From Saccharofermentans sp. (GTDB lineage: Bacteria > Bacillota > Clostridia > Saccharofermentanales > Saccharofermentanaceae): a DNA stretch of 46,116 bases. A program made the position numbers and the translations under genes. Location: contig JAIKYD010000108.1 in assembly GCA_024683485.1 (NCBI GenBank), positions 1 to 46,116 on the forward strand. Reading direction: 5' to 3'. Positions 1 to 7,649 of the stretch are shown piece after piece. A model generated the notes under the pieces. It made no database searches. It had not been told where the DNA came from and was given only the letters and a program-made list of their open reading frames with translations. Each line of letters begins with the position of its first letter. Positions within the stretch are counted from its first letter, which is position 1.

Positions 1-1
1 A

Positions 2-94
2 ATTATTGCTATGACCAGAAAAATAGCACGAATAGTGTTTGTAATGCTTGAGAACAGAGAACCATTTAATCTTGAACTCATGTTGAGCAAATAA
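2..94 (+). CDS. Partial C-terminus, possible IS110-type transposase
   Basis: An open frame enters from the left edge and ends with TAA at 92-94, giving about 30 residues. The stretch AMTRKIARIVFVMLENREPF resembles the basic/aromatic C-terminal tail of IS110/IS116/IS902 transposases (R-K-x-A-x-I-x-x-x-M-L-x-x-x-x-P-F). No inverted repeat or other end of an element is visible. The match is short, so the identity is tentative; it could be the tail of another gene. Confidence 0.35.
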   Translation: MIAMTRKIARIVFVMLENREPFNLELMLSK

Positions 95-147
95 AGAAAA
101 ATACAGCAAACAGCTTAAACTGTTTGACTTTTTATAGGAGTTTACTT

Positions 148-735
148 ATGAATAGAATGGGAATAGGAAAGAAAACTGTGTTGTTGTGTCTTGTCGCTGT
201 TTTTGCTTTTGCAGGAACTGCCTGCACCGAGAAGTTATATCCCGATGCGACTGTGACGCAGGCAACGGTTCAGACTACTGTAGATCCAATGTCTTTTTCG
301 GTGATCGATGCGAAATTCCGTGATTATACTTTCGGTATTAATGAATATATGAGAGAACACGGCTCGGAGGTAAAGCAGAACAGGATATCCGGTTCAACAC
401 CCAATGGCGTTGCGGCTGAATGCACATATACGATTTCACCGGACAGCAAATATGAGTCGCTTCAGATGGAGAAGAGACTTGATAATGCTGTTCAGGTTGA
501 TGAGTATTTTAACCTTGGCGATTCGGTCTTTGTTGCCAGAACTACTATCTATGACGATGGCAATTTCGATCCGGTAGATAAATACTATATTATAGACGGT
601 GGTCTATATAAAGTTGACGGGCTGGCCGGAACGGTTACTAAGCTTGCCGATACTGCCAGCGAAGAAGGCGGATCAAAGAAGACCGAACTTGACCTTTTTT
701 ACTCATTTGACGAGATAAGAACGATCTATGGCTAA
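148..735 (+). CDS. Lipoprotein of unknown function
   Basis: A 195-residue protein. Its N-terminus (MNRMGIGKKTVLLCLVAVFA) is a basic n-region and hydrophobic stretch followed by a lipobox ending G-T-A-C, so it should be exported and lipid-anchored on the outer face of the membrane. A longer frame begins at TTG 124, but AGGAG at 136-140 lies seven bases before ATG 148, which fixes the start there. No known domain is recognised; the mature part is polar, with YxIxDGG-type strands. Its last bases overlap the start of the AzlCD-like exporter by 8 nt, so the two are translationally coupled and may share a job. A role as a solute-sensing or accessory lipoprotein is inference only. Confidence 0.75.
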   Translation: MNRMGIGKKTVLLCLVAVFAFAGTACTEKLYPDATVTQATVQTTVDPMSFSVIDAKFRDYTFGINEYMREHGSEVKQNRISGSTPNGVAAECTYTISPDSKYESLQMEKRLDNAVQVDEYFNLGDSVFVARTTIYDDGNFDPVDKYYIIDGGLYKVDGLAGTVTKLADTASEEGGSKKTELDLFYSFDEIRTIYG

Positions 736-1903
736 TGATAATCCGGTGACGGAGCAGAAGGATTTTGAAGGATATACCATGGGGGAGGGCGTCAGAGACG
801 GCCTTCCTATTGGTTTAGGGTACCTTTCGGTATCATTTACTTTTGGCATTCTTGCAGTTTCAAGAGGGTTGTCATGGATTCAGGCAGGGCTTATATCGCT
901 TACTAATATCACTTCTGCAGGACAGGTGGCAGGACTCGGAATAATGACGACCGCCGGCGGTATCCTTGCCATGATCATTTCGCAGATCGTGATCAATCTG
1001 CGCTATTCACTTATGGGCATCGCGTTGTCACAGAAGGCTGACAAGACAATGACACCGCTGTTAAGGATCCTTCTGGCCTATGGAATAACAGATGAGATCT
1101 TCGGCGTTGCCGTAAGCAAGAAATATGAGTTTGGCGCAAGGTATTTCTTCGGACTGACTATTCTTCCGGTAACAGGATGGGTAGCAGGCACCGTCATAGG
1201 AGCGATCCTTGGCCAGATATTTCCGGATTTCATAACAAATGCGCTGGCTATCGGCATATATGGAATGTTTGTATCTATCGTAGTTCCTAAAGCCAAGCAC
1301 GATAAGGTGATACTTTTCAGTTCGCTTCTGTCCTGTGTACTGTCATGTGCATTCTTTTATATTCCATTTTTATCTGAGCATGTTACCCAGGGATTTGCCA
1401 TCATTATCACTTCTATAGCGGCTGCCCTTACAGGTGTACTTACAAGAAAGAAAATGGAAGGAAAGACGGGGATTGCAGCAGGGATCGTGACAGGTCTGAT
1501 ACTGATAGGAATCATGGTCTTTCTGTCACCATATTATACTGATCCCGATACCGGTGCTGTTATTGCTGATGGTCCGGAAAGAATGCTCGACAACAGGATA
1601 TTTGTTCCGCTCCTCATAGTGATGGCTGTTACGACTTATCTTGTGCGCATGATTCCTTTTGCTGTTTTCCGCAAAAAACTGGAGAGACCTTCAGTGAAAG
1701 CTTTTTTTGACTATATTCCTTATACAGTTCTTTCTGCCATGACATTTCCGGCGATCCTTTATTCTACAGGTTCATTCATAGCTGCTCTTATCGGATTCGG
1801 AGTTGCCATGATCCTGGGGTTCTTTGAGAAATCTCTGATAGTGGTTGCTGTCGGAGCGTGTCTTGCGTCTATGTGTGCCGGCGTCATTCTGATGTATATC
1901 TGA
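728..1903 (+). CDS. Fused AzlC-AzlD branched-chain amino-acid exporter
   Basis: A 391-residue polytopic membrane protein. Residues about 15-250 match the AzlC family (opening GxxxGLPIGLGYLSVSFTFG, helix ending LRYSLMGIALS, then GITDEIFGVA). Residues about 285-391 match AzlD (YLVRMIPF, the IPYTVLSAMTFPAI segment, small C-terminal helices). AzlC and AzlD are normally separate subunits of an exporter for branched-chain amino acids such as azaleucine; here a ~40-residue linker joins them into one chain. It starts inside the end of the upstream lipoprotein gene (ATGGCTAA overlap). A bidirectional terminator follows directly. Substrate is inferred from the family. Confidence 0.88.
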   Translation: MANDNPVTEQKDFEGYTMGEGVRDGLPIGLGYLSVSFTFGILAVSRGLSWIQAGLISLTNITSAGQVAGLGIMTTAGGILAMIISQIVINLRYSLMGIALSQKADKTMTPLLRILLAYGITDEIFGVAVSKKYEFGARYFFGLTILPVTGWVAGTVIGAILGQIFPDFITNALAIGIYGMFVSIVVPKAKHDKVILFSSLLSCVLSCAFFYIPFLSEHVTQGFAIIITSIAAALTGVLTRKKMEGKTGIAAGIVTGLILIGIMVFLSPYYTDPDTGAVIADGPERMLDNRIFVPLLIVMAVTTYLVRMIPFAVFRKKLERPSVKAFFDYIPYTVLSAMTFPAILYSTGSFIAALIGFGVAMILGFFEKSLIVVAVGACLASMCAGVILMYI

Positions 1904-1913
1904 GAAAAATACG

Positions 1914-1938
1914 GGCTGCCTCAGTATCTGAGACAGCC
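1914..1938. terminator. Bidirectional terminator between azlCD and tRNA-Thr
   Basis: GGCTGCCTCA and TGAGACAGCC form a 10-bp stem with one C/A mismatch and a 5-nt loop. Read on the minus strand the mismatch becomes a U-G wobble and the stem is followed by CGTATTTTT, so it ends the tRNA-Thr transcript well; on the plus strand it follows azlCD. It is one of four related hairpins in the window. Confidence 0.8.
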
Positions 1939-1950
1939 TTATTCATATAA

Positions 1951-2026
1951 TGGAGCCCCCATCCGGATTTGAACCGGAGACCTCATCCTTACCATGGATG
2001 CGCTCTACCTGCTGAGCTATAGGGGC
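1951..2026 (-). tRNA. tRNA-Thr (anticodon GGT)
   Basis: On the minus strand GCCCCTA pairs with TGGGGGC (one G-T pair) to form the acceptor stem, followed by discriminator T and encoded CCA. The D arm has GCTCAGCAGGTAGAGC. The anticodon arm has CATCC/GGATG around loop ATGGTAA, giving anticodon GGT. The T arm is TCCGG-TTCAAAT-CCGGA. Length is 76 nt including CCA. Confidence 0.96.
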
Positions 2027-2042
2027 AAGTTAAAGCCTATGA

Positions 2043-2071
2043 AGTATAACACAGTAATAGATACTTGACAA
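2043..2071 (-). promoter_or_regulatory. Promoter of tRNA-Thr
   Basis: On the minus strand TTGTCA (plus 2066-2071) and TATACT (plus 2043-2048) are separated by exactly 17 bases and lie just upstream of the tRNA-Thr gene. Confidence 0.7.
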
Positions 2072-2102
2072 CAAAAAACGAAATCACGCTGTTCCTTTAA
2101 TG

Positions 2103-2131
2103 TTGACAACAGCACCCAAAGATTATACAAT
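2103..2131 (+). promoter_or_regulatory. Promoter of tRNA-Ser
   Basis: TTGACA at 2103-2108 and TACAAT at 2126-2131 with a 17-base spacer, about 35 bases before the tRNA-Ser gene. Confidence 0.7.
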
Positions 2132-2165
2132 CATTTAGCATTTTGCAACTTATAATTCGGAGCAT

Positions 2166-2258
2166 GGAGAAGTCGCCTAGCCTGGTCGAGGGCGCACGAC
2201 TGGAAATCGTGTAAACCCCAAAAGGGTTTCGAGGGTTCGAATCCCTCCTTCTCCGCCA
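2166..2258 (+). tRNA. tRNA-Ser (anticodon GGA)
   Basis: Class II tRNA with a long variable arm (ACCCC-AAAA-GGGGT type). Acceptor stem GGAGAAG pairs with CTTCTCC, then discriminator G and encoded CCA. The anticodon loop CTGGAAA sits between CACGA and TCGTG, giving GGA. The T arm is GAGGG-TTCGAAT-CCCTC. Length is 93 nt. Confidence 0.96.
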
Positions 2259-2263
2259 AAGAT

Positions 2264-2295
2264 AACCCCTGCAGATATTGTTTGCGGGGGTTTTT
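2264..2295 (+). terminator. Terminator of tRNA-Ser
   Basis: AACCCCTGCA (2264-2273) pairs with TGCGGGGGTT (2283-2292), 10 bp with one G-T pair, leading into a T run. Confidence 0.85.
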
Positions 2296-2358
2296 GATTT
2301 CCATAAACCTGTTTATAAGGGCGAAAATACGACAAACGATGCAAAAAAGAGCTGTTTT

Positions 2359-2397
2359 AGCGGTTGCACAAATTAATGTGTGACCGCTTTTTCTTTT
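2359..2397 (+). terminator. Second intrinsic terminator, no gene upstream
   Basis: AGCGGTTGCACA (2359-2370) pairs with TGTGTGACCGCT (2377-2388), 12 bp with two wobbles and a 6-nt loop, followed by TTTTCTTTT. Between this and the tRNA-Ser terminator there are only about 60 bases with no ORF. It may be a backup terminator or the end of a lost gene. A short palindrome ATAAAC-ct-GTTTAT lies at 2303-2316. Confidence 0.75.
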
Positions 2398-2469
2398 GAA
2401 TTTCCATTAAAAATTGAGCAATATTCACTTTTAATATTTATTGCACCCCAAAATACTTCAAAACCCATA

Positions 2470-2478
2470 TGCTATAAT
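2470..2478 (+). promoter_or_regulatory. Extended -10 promoter for the MFS leader
   Basis: TGC-TATAAT (TATAAT at 2473-2478) is a perfect extended -10. No good -35 lies at the normal spacing (TTGCAC at 2441 is too far). It predicts a transcript start near 2485 and a leader of about 210 nt before the MFS start codon. Confidence 0.65.
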
Positions 2479-2531
2479 TGTCTTATAAAGAAAGTTTTAA
2501 ACACTTAGATTCTTTCCGGAGAATAGATCAT

Positions 2532-2594
2532 ATGAAACTTACAAGATGGGGAATACCGCTTTCAGCAGATGTTAAAGCTTCGTGCAAGGTCTGA
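2532..2594 (+). CDS. 20-residue leader peptide upstream of the MFS gene
   Basis: ATG at 2532 opens MKLTRWGIPLSADVKASCKV and ends in two adjacent in-frame stops (TGA TAA, 2592-2597). GGAG at 2518-2521 lies ten bases upstream of the ATG, and a promoter lies about 55 bases upstream. The last codons form the 5' arm of a strong hairpin, so ribosome position on this ORF should change folding downstream. This layout is typical of leader peptides that control ribosome-drug resistance and efflux genes in Firmicutes. I do not recognise the peptide. Confidence 0.6.
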   Translation: MKLTRWGIPLSADVKASCKV

Positions 2595-2695
2595 TAAAGG
2601 ACGATACCTGTACGAAGCGGTAATACAAAAGAGATTATCGTCCGATATTGGCTTTGCACTTGTTCACAAACAAAGAACAATAAAGGAGCAAAGCT
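2577..2695 (+). promoter_or_regulatory. Attenuator-like leader with competing hairpins
   Basis: Four segments cross-pair. A (2577-2585) pairs with C (2610-2618), nine bp including one G-T, extended by AGGT 2587-2590 with ACCT 2606-2609. B (2599-2606, GGACGATA) pairs perfectly with D (2636-2643, TATCGTCC). A:C and B:D overlap in order A-B-C-D, so they are alternatives or a pseudoknot. A further stem GCTTTGC (2651-2657) with GCAAAGC (2688-2694), containing TTGTTC/GAACAA (2660-2665/2675-2680), traps the Shine-Dalgarno AAAGGAG (2682-2688). GTGCAA at 2582-2587 could also pair with TTGCAC at 2654-2659 and open that stem. No T run follows any hairpin, so control is probably translational. Confidence 0.65.
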
Positions 2696-3976
2696 ATGTT
2701 TACTTTCCAAACTATTAAATACCTCAAGACATTTCTGATCTTGTGGTTTTCACAGACTGTATCAGAACTTGGTACAGCCATGACTGATTATGCACTGGTT
2801 ATTTGGGTGTACGAACAAAAGGGGACCGCTTCGAGCGTTACTCTTCTTACATTGTGCATCTTTCTGCCGACGATCTTCTTCCGTTTCATTGCTGGAACAA
2901 TTGCTGACAGGCGGAATAAGAAACAGATCATGCTGATCTCGGATCTCGTTGCAGCCTTAGGGACATTTGTCATATTCGGGCTTTATTCGGTTTCCTCTCT
3001 GGCGGTATGGCATATCTATATCATCAATACCTTAATGAGTCTGATGAATTCATTTCAGGTACCGGCTTCATTTGTCGCAACGAGTATACTCGTGCCTGAA
3101 AAATACTATACGAAGGCAAGCGGATTGCAGGGAATCTCAAACTCTGCCGTCAGCATTCTTGCACCTGCTCTGGGAAGCGTATTTATAGCTTTCGGCGGTA
3201 TAAAAACGGTGCTGATAATTGACCTTATCAGTTTCGGATTTGCTTTTGTGACATTAATGTTTTTTATCAAGATTCCCGAACCTGTCAAAACTGAAGAAAA
3301 TAGTGTTGCGTTTTTTAGGAGTTGCCTTGACGGAATACATTATCTAAAAGGGCAAAAAGCGCTGCTGCATTTGACGCTTTTTGTTGCTGTGATCAACTTT
3401 TTTGCAAAACTCGGCGGCGACGGAATGATGGCTCCGTTCGTTCTTGGCAGGACAGGCAACGATCAGAGAATATTAGGAATCGTTCAGAGTTCGGTTTCAG
3501 CAGGACTTCTTATCGGAAGCCTTATTGCTACTGTCATGAAACCTGCGAAAAGGAAATGCCGGTTTGTTTTCATCACATGCGCACTCATATTCACGGGTAA
3601 CATAATAAACGGTCTGAACGTGCTGCCAGTCATATGGTGCATTTCAAACATTGGCACTTACGTGACAGCTGTTATTATGAACGTGAATCTGACAACTGTA
3701 ATGCGCGAGAAAGTTCCGTTGCAGATGCAGGGAAGAGTCACTTCTGCTCAGGATACGTTAAAGAACTGCACGATTCCTTTAGGCTTGTTCCTGGGTGGAA
3801 TACTTGCTGATCATGTTTTCGAGCCGTTTATGGAAAACGTAAACTTCTTGACAGGCATCTTCGGAACGGGACACGGTGCAGGTATTGCATTGATCTTCTT
3901 TATATCAGGTGTTTCCGGGATGATCATAAGCCTGATCAGATTGACGAAGCCTGTATATAAAGAACTGGATCAATAG
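2696..3976 (+). CDS. MFS drug-efflux transporter
   Basis: A 426-residue major facilitator protein with about twelve hydrophobic helices. The loop after helix 2 carries AGTIADRRNKKQIM, the MFS motif A form (G-x-x-x-D-R-x-x-[KR]-[KR]). The overall pattern (FLILWFSQTVSELGTAMTDYA at the start) is that of the macrolide-efflux-like MFS_3 group, which pumps drugs with proton antiport; the actual substrate is not shown. The start is fixed by AAAGGAG at 2682-2688, seven bases before the ATG. The gene is monocistronic, sits just past tRNA-Ser, and has its own promoter, leader peptide and competing hairpins, which suggests induction by a translation-inhibiting compound. It ends at a bidirectional terminator facing the ABC operon. 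Confidence 0.85.
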   Translation: MFTFQTIKYLKTFLILWFSQTVSELGTAMTDYALVIWVYEQKGTASSVTLLTLCIFLPTIFFRFIAGTIADRRNKKQIMLISDLVAALGTFVIFGLYSVSSLAVWHIYIINTLMSLMNSFQVPASFVATSILVPEKYYTKASGLQGISNSAVSILAPALGSVFIAFGGIKTVLIIDLISFGFAFVTLMFFIKIPEPVKTEENSVAFFRSCLDGIHYLKGQKALLHLTLFVAVINFFAKLGGDGMMAPFVLGRTGNDQRILGIVQSSVSAGLLIGSLIATVMKPAKRKCRFVFITCALIFTGNIINGLNVLPVIWCISNIGTYVTAVIMNVNLTTVMREKVPLQMQGRVTSAQDTLKNCTIPLGLFLGGILADHVFEPFMENVNFLTGIFGTGHGAGIALIFFISGVSGMIISLIRLTKPVYKELDQ

Positions 3977-4114
3977 GTGTGTGCACATCGTTGGTGTGCT
4001 TTTTGGATTAACGGATTTTTGCTATTGGCTGTATGTTACTGATCTCGGTGTGGACTGTTAATTAAATTTCCAAAGCCGCGTAATACAGATGGTTTTATGA
4101 GTGTGTAAAAACAG

Positions 4115-4143
4115 GAGGCTGCCTCAGCATTTGAGACAGCCTC
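4115..4143. terminator. Bidirectional terminator between MFS and ABC permease
   Basis: GAGGCTGCCTCA (4115-4126) pairs with TGAGACAGCCTC (4132-4143), 12 bp with one C/A mismatch that is a U-G pair in the minus-strand RNA. On the minus strand a CTGTTTTT tract follows. It separates two converging genes and is almost identical to the hairpin at 1914-1938. Confidence 0.85.
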
Positions 4144-4184
4144 TTTGCACTCAGCCATGCAGACATTGATTGTTGTCCGCGTGT

Positions 4185-6881
4185 TTAGTCAACGTTCTTC
4201 AATGCCACATCCATAGGTATTTTCCTGATTCTGAAGAAATCAAGTGCAGATACAAACCCGTAACCGATAAGCAGATATAATACTGACAGGACCATAGATG
4301 CGGGACTCATATAGAAGGCAAAATAGCCGTCCATCTGCAGCATAAAAGCATGGAATATCCAGATCATCATAAAGTAGCCTATAACAAGACTTATGACTGT
4401 AAATACAATTACCACGGCAGCAGTCGGAATGATATAGAGCGATCCGATCTCGCTGTTTTTGAACCCGAGTATCTTTACCATAGAGATGGAATGCTCATTT
4501 CGCTCGATTATTATCTTGGCAAGAAGATAGATGAGTGCAGCTGCGAGGATGATCATCGCATATTTGAATATATTGATAAAACTGCCTACTGAATGCATAA
4601 GCTGGGTAGTTACCTTTGATATATCATCAACGGTAATGACAGTTGCTATATCCTGTTCATCTATATCCGTTATCTCGTTCCTCGAGAAGAAACCTGAGAA
4701 TTCATCATCTTTCTTACCGAAAGTCTCATTAAAACTGTTGTTGCCCATGAACACAGCGATTCCGCCTTCGTAATCAATAAAGCCGTCCACCGTGAATTCA
4801 TATGACTTATTCTCATATTCCTCATGAAGGTTTATGACAGTTCCGGACTTGATATAAAACTTTTCTCTGAAAGCAGTCGAGATATAGACATGACCTGCGG
4901 GAATATCTGCCGGAAGATCTATATATTCGCTGTTGCCGGAGATGCCATAAACAGTAACGCTCTCGTCGCCGCCGCTGCCCATTCCGTCACGCATCGAAGA
5001 TGTATTCTCTTTGGGATACATGAGATTTGTGCAGCTGAATCTTTCGGCACTTATCTCATCTGTGCTGATAACGTTTCCGTCTGAGTCTTTATAACCCATG
5101 AGCATATACTGGTATTCAGCGAAAACCATTTCGGGTGCTCTTTCTCCGTAATTGTTCAGAGAATCCAGAAGACCAAATCCAAAACAAAGCATAAGTTCCG
5201 ACAGGATCACACCGAAGATAAGCACTGCATAGTTAGGCATATTCTGGAACAGTACCCTTAATCTGAAACGGTTTAGGAAAGACCAAGCCGGGATCCTCCT
5301 TGCCTTCGTGCGCTTTGTTTTCGAAAGGTCATGTCTTAAGAATTTCAGGGGGCTTAACTGAAGTTTCTTTACGATAACGAACAGGTTGATAAAGAACATC
5401 AGCAGAAGCGGTATAACAGTCGTTTTAACGAGAGCTGACGGACTCCACACCAGCTTAGGCTCAGGGATGCTGTAAGTGCTGAAGTAGATCTTGACAGCCA
5501 TGTCGCGGAAAGCAGTATATCCCAGAATATTACCGAGTGCTGCACCTGTCAGAGTCACAATAACAGGCATGGACATATAGTGTACAATAAGTTCGCCCTT
5601 GCTGTATCCTGATGCACGCAAAGTACCTATAACGGATGCTTCCTTGTCTATCGTGTTGCTGATCGTGATAGCGAAGATAAATGCAATAACTGCGATCAGA
5701 ATGTAGCAGAATATTCCCGTTCCAGTAGAATCCCCTTCAATATCGGAAGGGGCAAAGTTCCTCGCCTGGCTCAGATATACAGGAAGATAATCCTTAATAT
5801 CATTATCATCCACAAGAGTCTGTGTGATAAGTGCTTTAAGAAATCTTTCAGAGTAATCTGCCTGTTCGACTTTTCCGTCAGGCTTAACATCGTACAAGAA
5901 TGAATAGTTGTAGTGAAGTCTCGAAGTAAGATTGTTGAACGCTTCGGGTGTCATCATTGCAACATCAAAGCCATATGCATCGAACATCAGGTCTGTATTT
6001 GATTCGTGCATCGTAAGATAGTTGACGTATGACAAAAGACCGACCACTTCATATTCATTGCCGCCTACGGTGATCACATCACCAACTTTCACACCGACGG
6101 TATCAGCGTGATTTCTGTCGATCGCGATCTCATTTTTATTCTCAGGTGCGCGGCCTTCTATGAATGATGCAAGGTCAATTAAAGAATCACTCTTGAAGAT
6201 CCTGACAGTAGAATCTTCTATGCCGTCATTGTTGCAGTCTTCTGATTCATTGCGGTAGAAGTGTTCATATACTGTAACCGTAACAGGATAAAAGTTATCA
6301 TCATCAAGACCGTATTCTTCTTTGATATCGTTCCATTCCTCATCGACTGCCTCAATAACCGCATCATGTGCTTCAGAATACGCTTCATTCACAGCATTCT
6401 TGAATTCGTCTGATTTTCTTGCTTCTTCAAGCGCACTGTCGAGATTCTCTTCCATTGCAGTATCTATGTAACTCTGGATCATGTCTTCATCAGTTACACC
6501 AAGTGAGGCACACTGTGTCCTGACACCGTCCTCTATGGCCTTGTTGACCTGCTCATTGAGTTCTTTTTCTACCGCGTCGGAAACTTCCCTGTCAGCTTCC
6601 TCAATGCCTTTGCTGATGAAGTACTGTCTGACATCAGCTTTTACGCCGGTGCTTATTCTCTCTAAAAGTTCCAGTGAAGCCCGGTGTGACAGTTCAAAGC
6701 ACCCATCCTCAAGATTGAGTTCTGTCTTTCCTGACTCTATGGAAGCGTTCATGCTCTCACGGCCGACATACATGCCTGAGATGACACCGATCATCATAAC
6801 CATGAATATGATGATGACCAGATATTTGTGCCAGTCAGAAGCGAGTTCCTTCGGGATTCGCTTGATCAACGGATTTCTCAT
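4185..6881 (-). CDS. MacB/FtsX-type ABC permease with large extracytoplasmic domain
   Basis: An 898-residue permease. One membrane segment lies near residues 20-40, then a long exposed region to about residue 385. Residues about 80-190 are strongly acidic and helical (repeated E/D/A/K heptad-like stretches), probably a coiled-coil arm, followed by a MacB-like periplasmic-core fold. Then comes a three-helix FtsX block (around 390-500), a second exposed domain (about 590-740), and a second FtsX block at the C-terminus. Such permeases work with a LolD/MacB-type ATPase in mechanotransmission or in export/resistance to peptides and lipids. The start has AGGAGG about seven bases upstream. It follows the ATPase by 13 bases and shares its transcript, downstream of the Mn riboswitch. 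The transported substrate is unknown. Confidence 0.85.
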   Translation of the reverse strand: MRNPLIKRIPKELASDWHKYLVIIIFMVMMIGVISGMYVGRESMNASIESGKTELNLEDGCFELSHRASLELLERISTGVKADVRQYFISKGIEEADREVSDAVEKELNEQVNKAIEDGVRTQCASLGVTDEDMIQSYIDTAMEENLDSALEEARKSDEFKNAVNEAYSEAHDAVIEAVDEEWNDIKEEYGLDDDNFYPVTVTVYEHFYRNESEDCNNDGIEDSTVRIFKSDSLIDLASFIEGRAPENKNEIAIDRNHADTVGVKVGDVITVGGNEYEVVGLLSYVNYLTMHESNTDLMFDAYGFDVAMMTPEAFNNLTSRLHYNYSFLYDVKPDGKVEQADYSERFLKALITQTLVDDNDIKDYLPVYLSQARNFAPSDIEGDSTGTGIFCYILIAVIAFIFAITISNTIDKEASVIGTLRASGYSKGELIVHYMSMPVIVTLTGAALGNILGYTAFRDMAVKIYFSTYSIPEPKLVWSPSALVKTTVIPLLLMFFINLFVIVKKLQLSPLKFLRHDLSKTKRTKARRIPAWSFLNRFRLRVLFQNMPNYAVLIFGVILSELMLCFGFGLLDSLNNYGERAPEMVFAEYQYMLMGYKDSDGNVISTDEISAERFSCTNLMYPKENTSSMRDGMGSGGDESVTVYGISGNSEYIDLPADIPAGHVYISTAFREKFYIKSGTVINLHEEYENKSYEFTVDGFIDYEGGIAVFMGNNSFNETFGKKDDEFSGFFSRNEITDIDEQDIATVITVDDISKVTTQLMHSVGSFINIFKYAMIILAAALIYLLAKIIIERNEHSISMVKILGFKNSEIGSLYIIPTAAVVIVFTVISLVIGYFMMIWIFHAFMLQMDGYFAFYMSPASMVLSVLYLLIGYGFVSALDFFRIRKIPMDVALKNVD

Positions 6882-6894
6882 AGGTCACGCCTCC

Positions 6895-7602
6895 TTACCA
6901 CTCGAGCCCGGAAGCAGGGATCTTATTTCCGTTCAGATCGTTATGACGTACCACGCCGTCTCTTAACTTGATAACGTGATCAGCCATATACTTGATCGCT
7001 TCGTTGTGTGTAACCATTATGACCGTACTGCCGTACTTGCTGTTGCAGTCTTCGATAAGTGCAAGTATCTCTTTACTCGTCTTATAATCAAGAGCGCCTG
7101 TCGGTTCATCGCACATCAGTATATCCGGATTCTTAACGACGGCACGTCCTATTGATACTCTCTGCTGCTGTCCGCCTGACAGCTGGTTCGGATATTTGTA
7201 TTTGTGATCCTGAAGCCCGAGTGTCGTAATAACTTCCTCAACATCGAGCGGCTTGTCTGAAAGATATGCTCCGACTTCAATATTCTCTTTCACATTCAGA
7301 TTCGGGATCAGGTTGTACATCTGGAAAACATAACCCAGGTGCTTTCTTCTGTAGACAGTCAGTTGTTTCTCGTCCATATCCTCGAGCTTGTCTCCGTTTA
7401 TACTGACAAAGCCTGAATCCGGTGTATCTATTCCTCCAATGATGTTCAGAAGCGTGGATTTGCCTGATCCTGACGGTCCTAGCAGCACGCAGAACTCGCC
7501 CTTCTCTACAGTGAAGTTCATTCCCCTTAAAACTTCCTGTTTTGCTTCTCCTGTACCGAAACTCTTTTTGAGATCCCTGATCTCAAGAAAACTCTCCTTC
7601 AT
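6895..7602 (-). CDS. ABC transporter ATPase (LolD/MacB family)
   Basis: A 235-residue nucleotide-binding subunit. All motifs are present in order: Walker [10 protein letters not shown] (about residue 40), Q-loop in VFQMYNLIP, signature LSGGQQQR, Walker [13 protein letters not shown] and H-loop VTHNE. The TGALD D-loop form is usual in the LolD/MacB/BceA group. AGGAGAA precedes the start. It is the first gene after the yybP-ykoY riboswitch and its terminator, and it feeds the 898-residue permease directly downstream. No two-component system is adjacent, unlike the other two ABC pairs in the window, so the riboswitch may be its main control. Confidence 0.92.
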   Translation of the reverse strand: MKESFLEIRDLKKSFGTGEAKQEVLRGMNFTVEKGEFCVLLGPSGSGKSTLLNIIGGIDTPDSGFVSINGDKLEDMDEKQLTVYRRKHLGYVFQMYNLIPNLNVKENIEVGAYLSDKPLDVEEVITTLGLQDHKYKYPNQLSGGQQQRVSIGRAVVKNPDILMCDEPTGALDYKTSKEILALIEDCNSKYGSTVIMVTHNEAIKYMADHVIKLRDGVVRHNDLNGNKIPASGLEW

Positions 7603-7649
7603 GTTGTTCTTTCTCCTGACTTTATAGATTTTTCAATTCCCTAAAGCCT

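Noticed and set aside
2528..2710. 60-residue minus-strand frame over the MFS leader
   Set aside because: No ribosome site; the plus-strand leader ORF, hairpins and promoter explain the region.
6481..6966. 161-residue plus-strand frame (Ser/Met-rich)
   Set aside because: It is the complement of the permease coding region, has no ribosome site and low-complexity composition typical of an antisense shadow.
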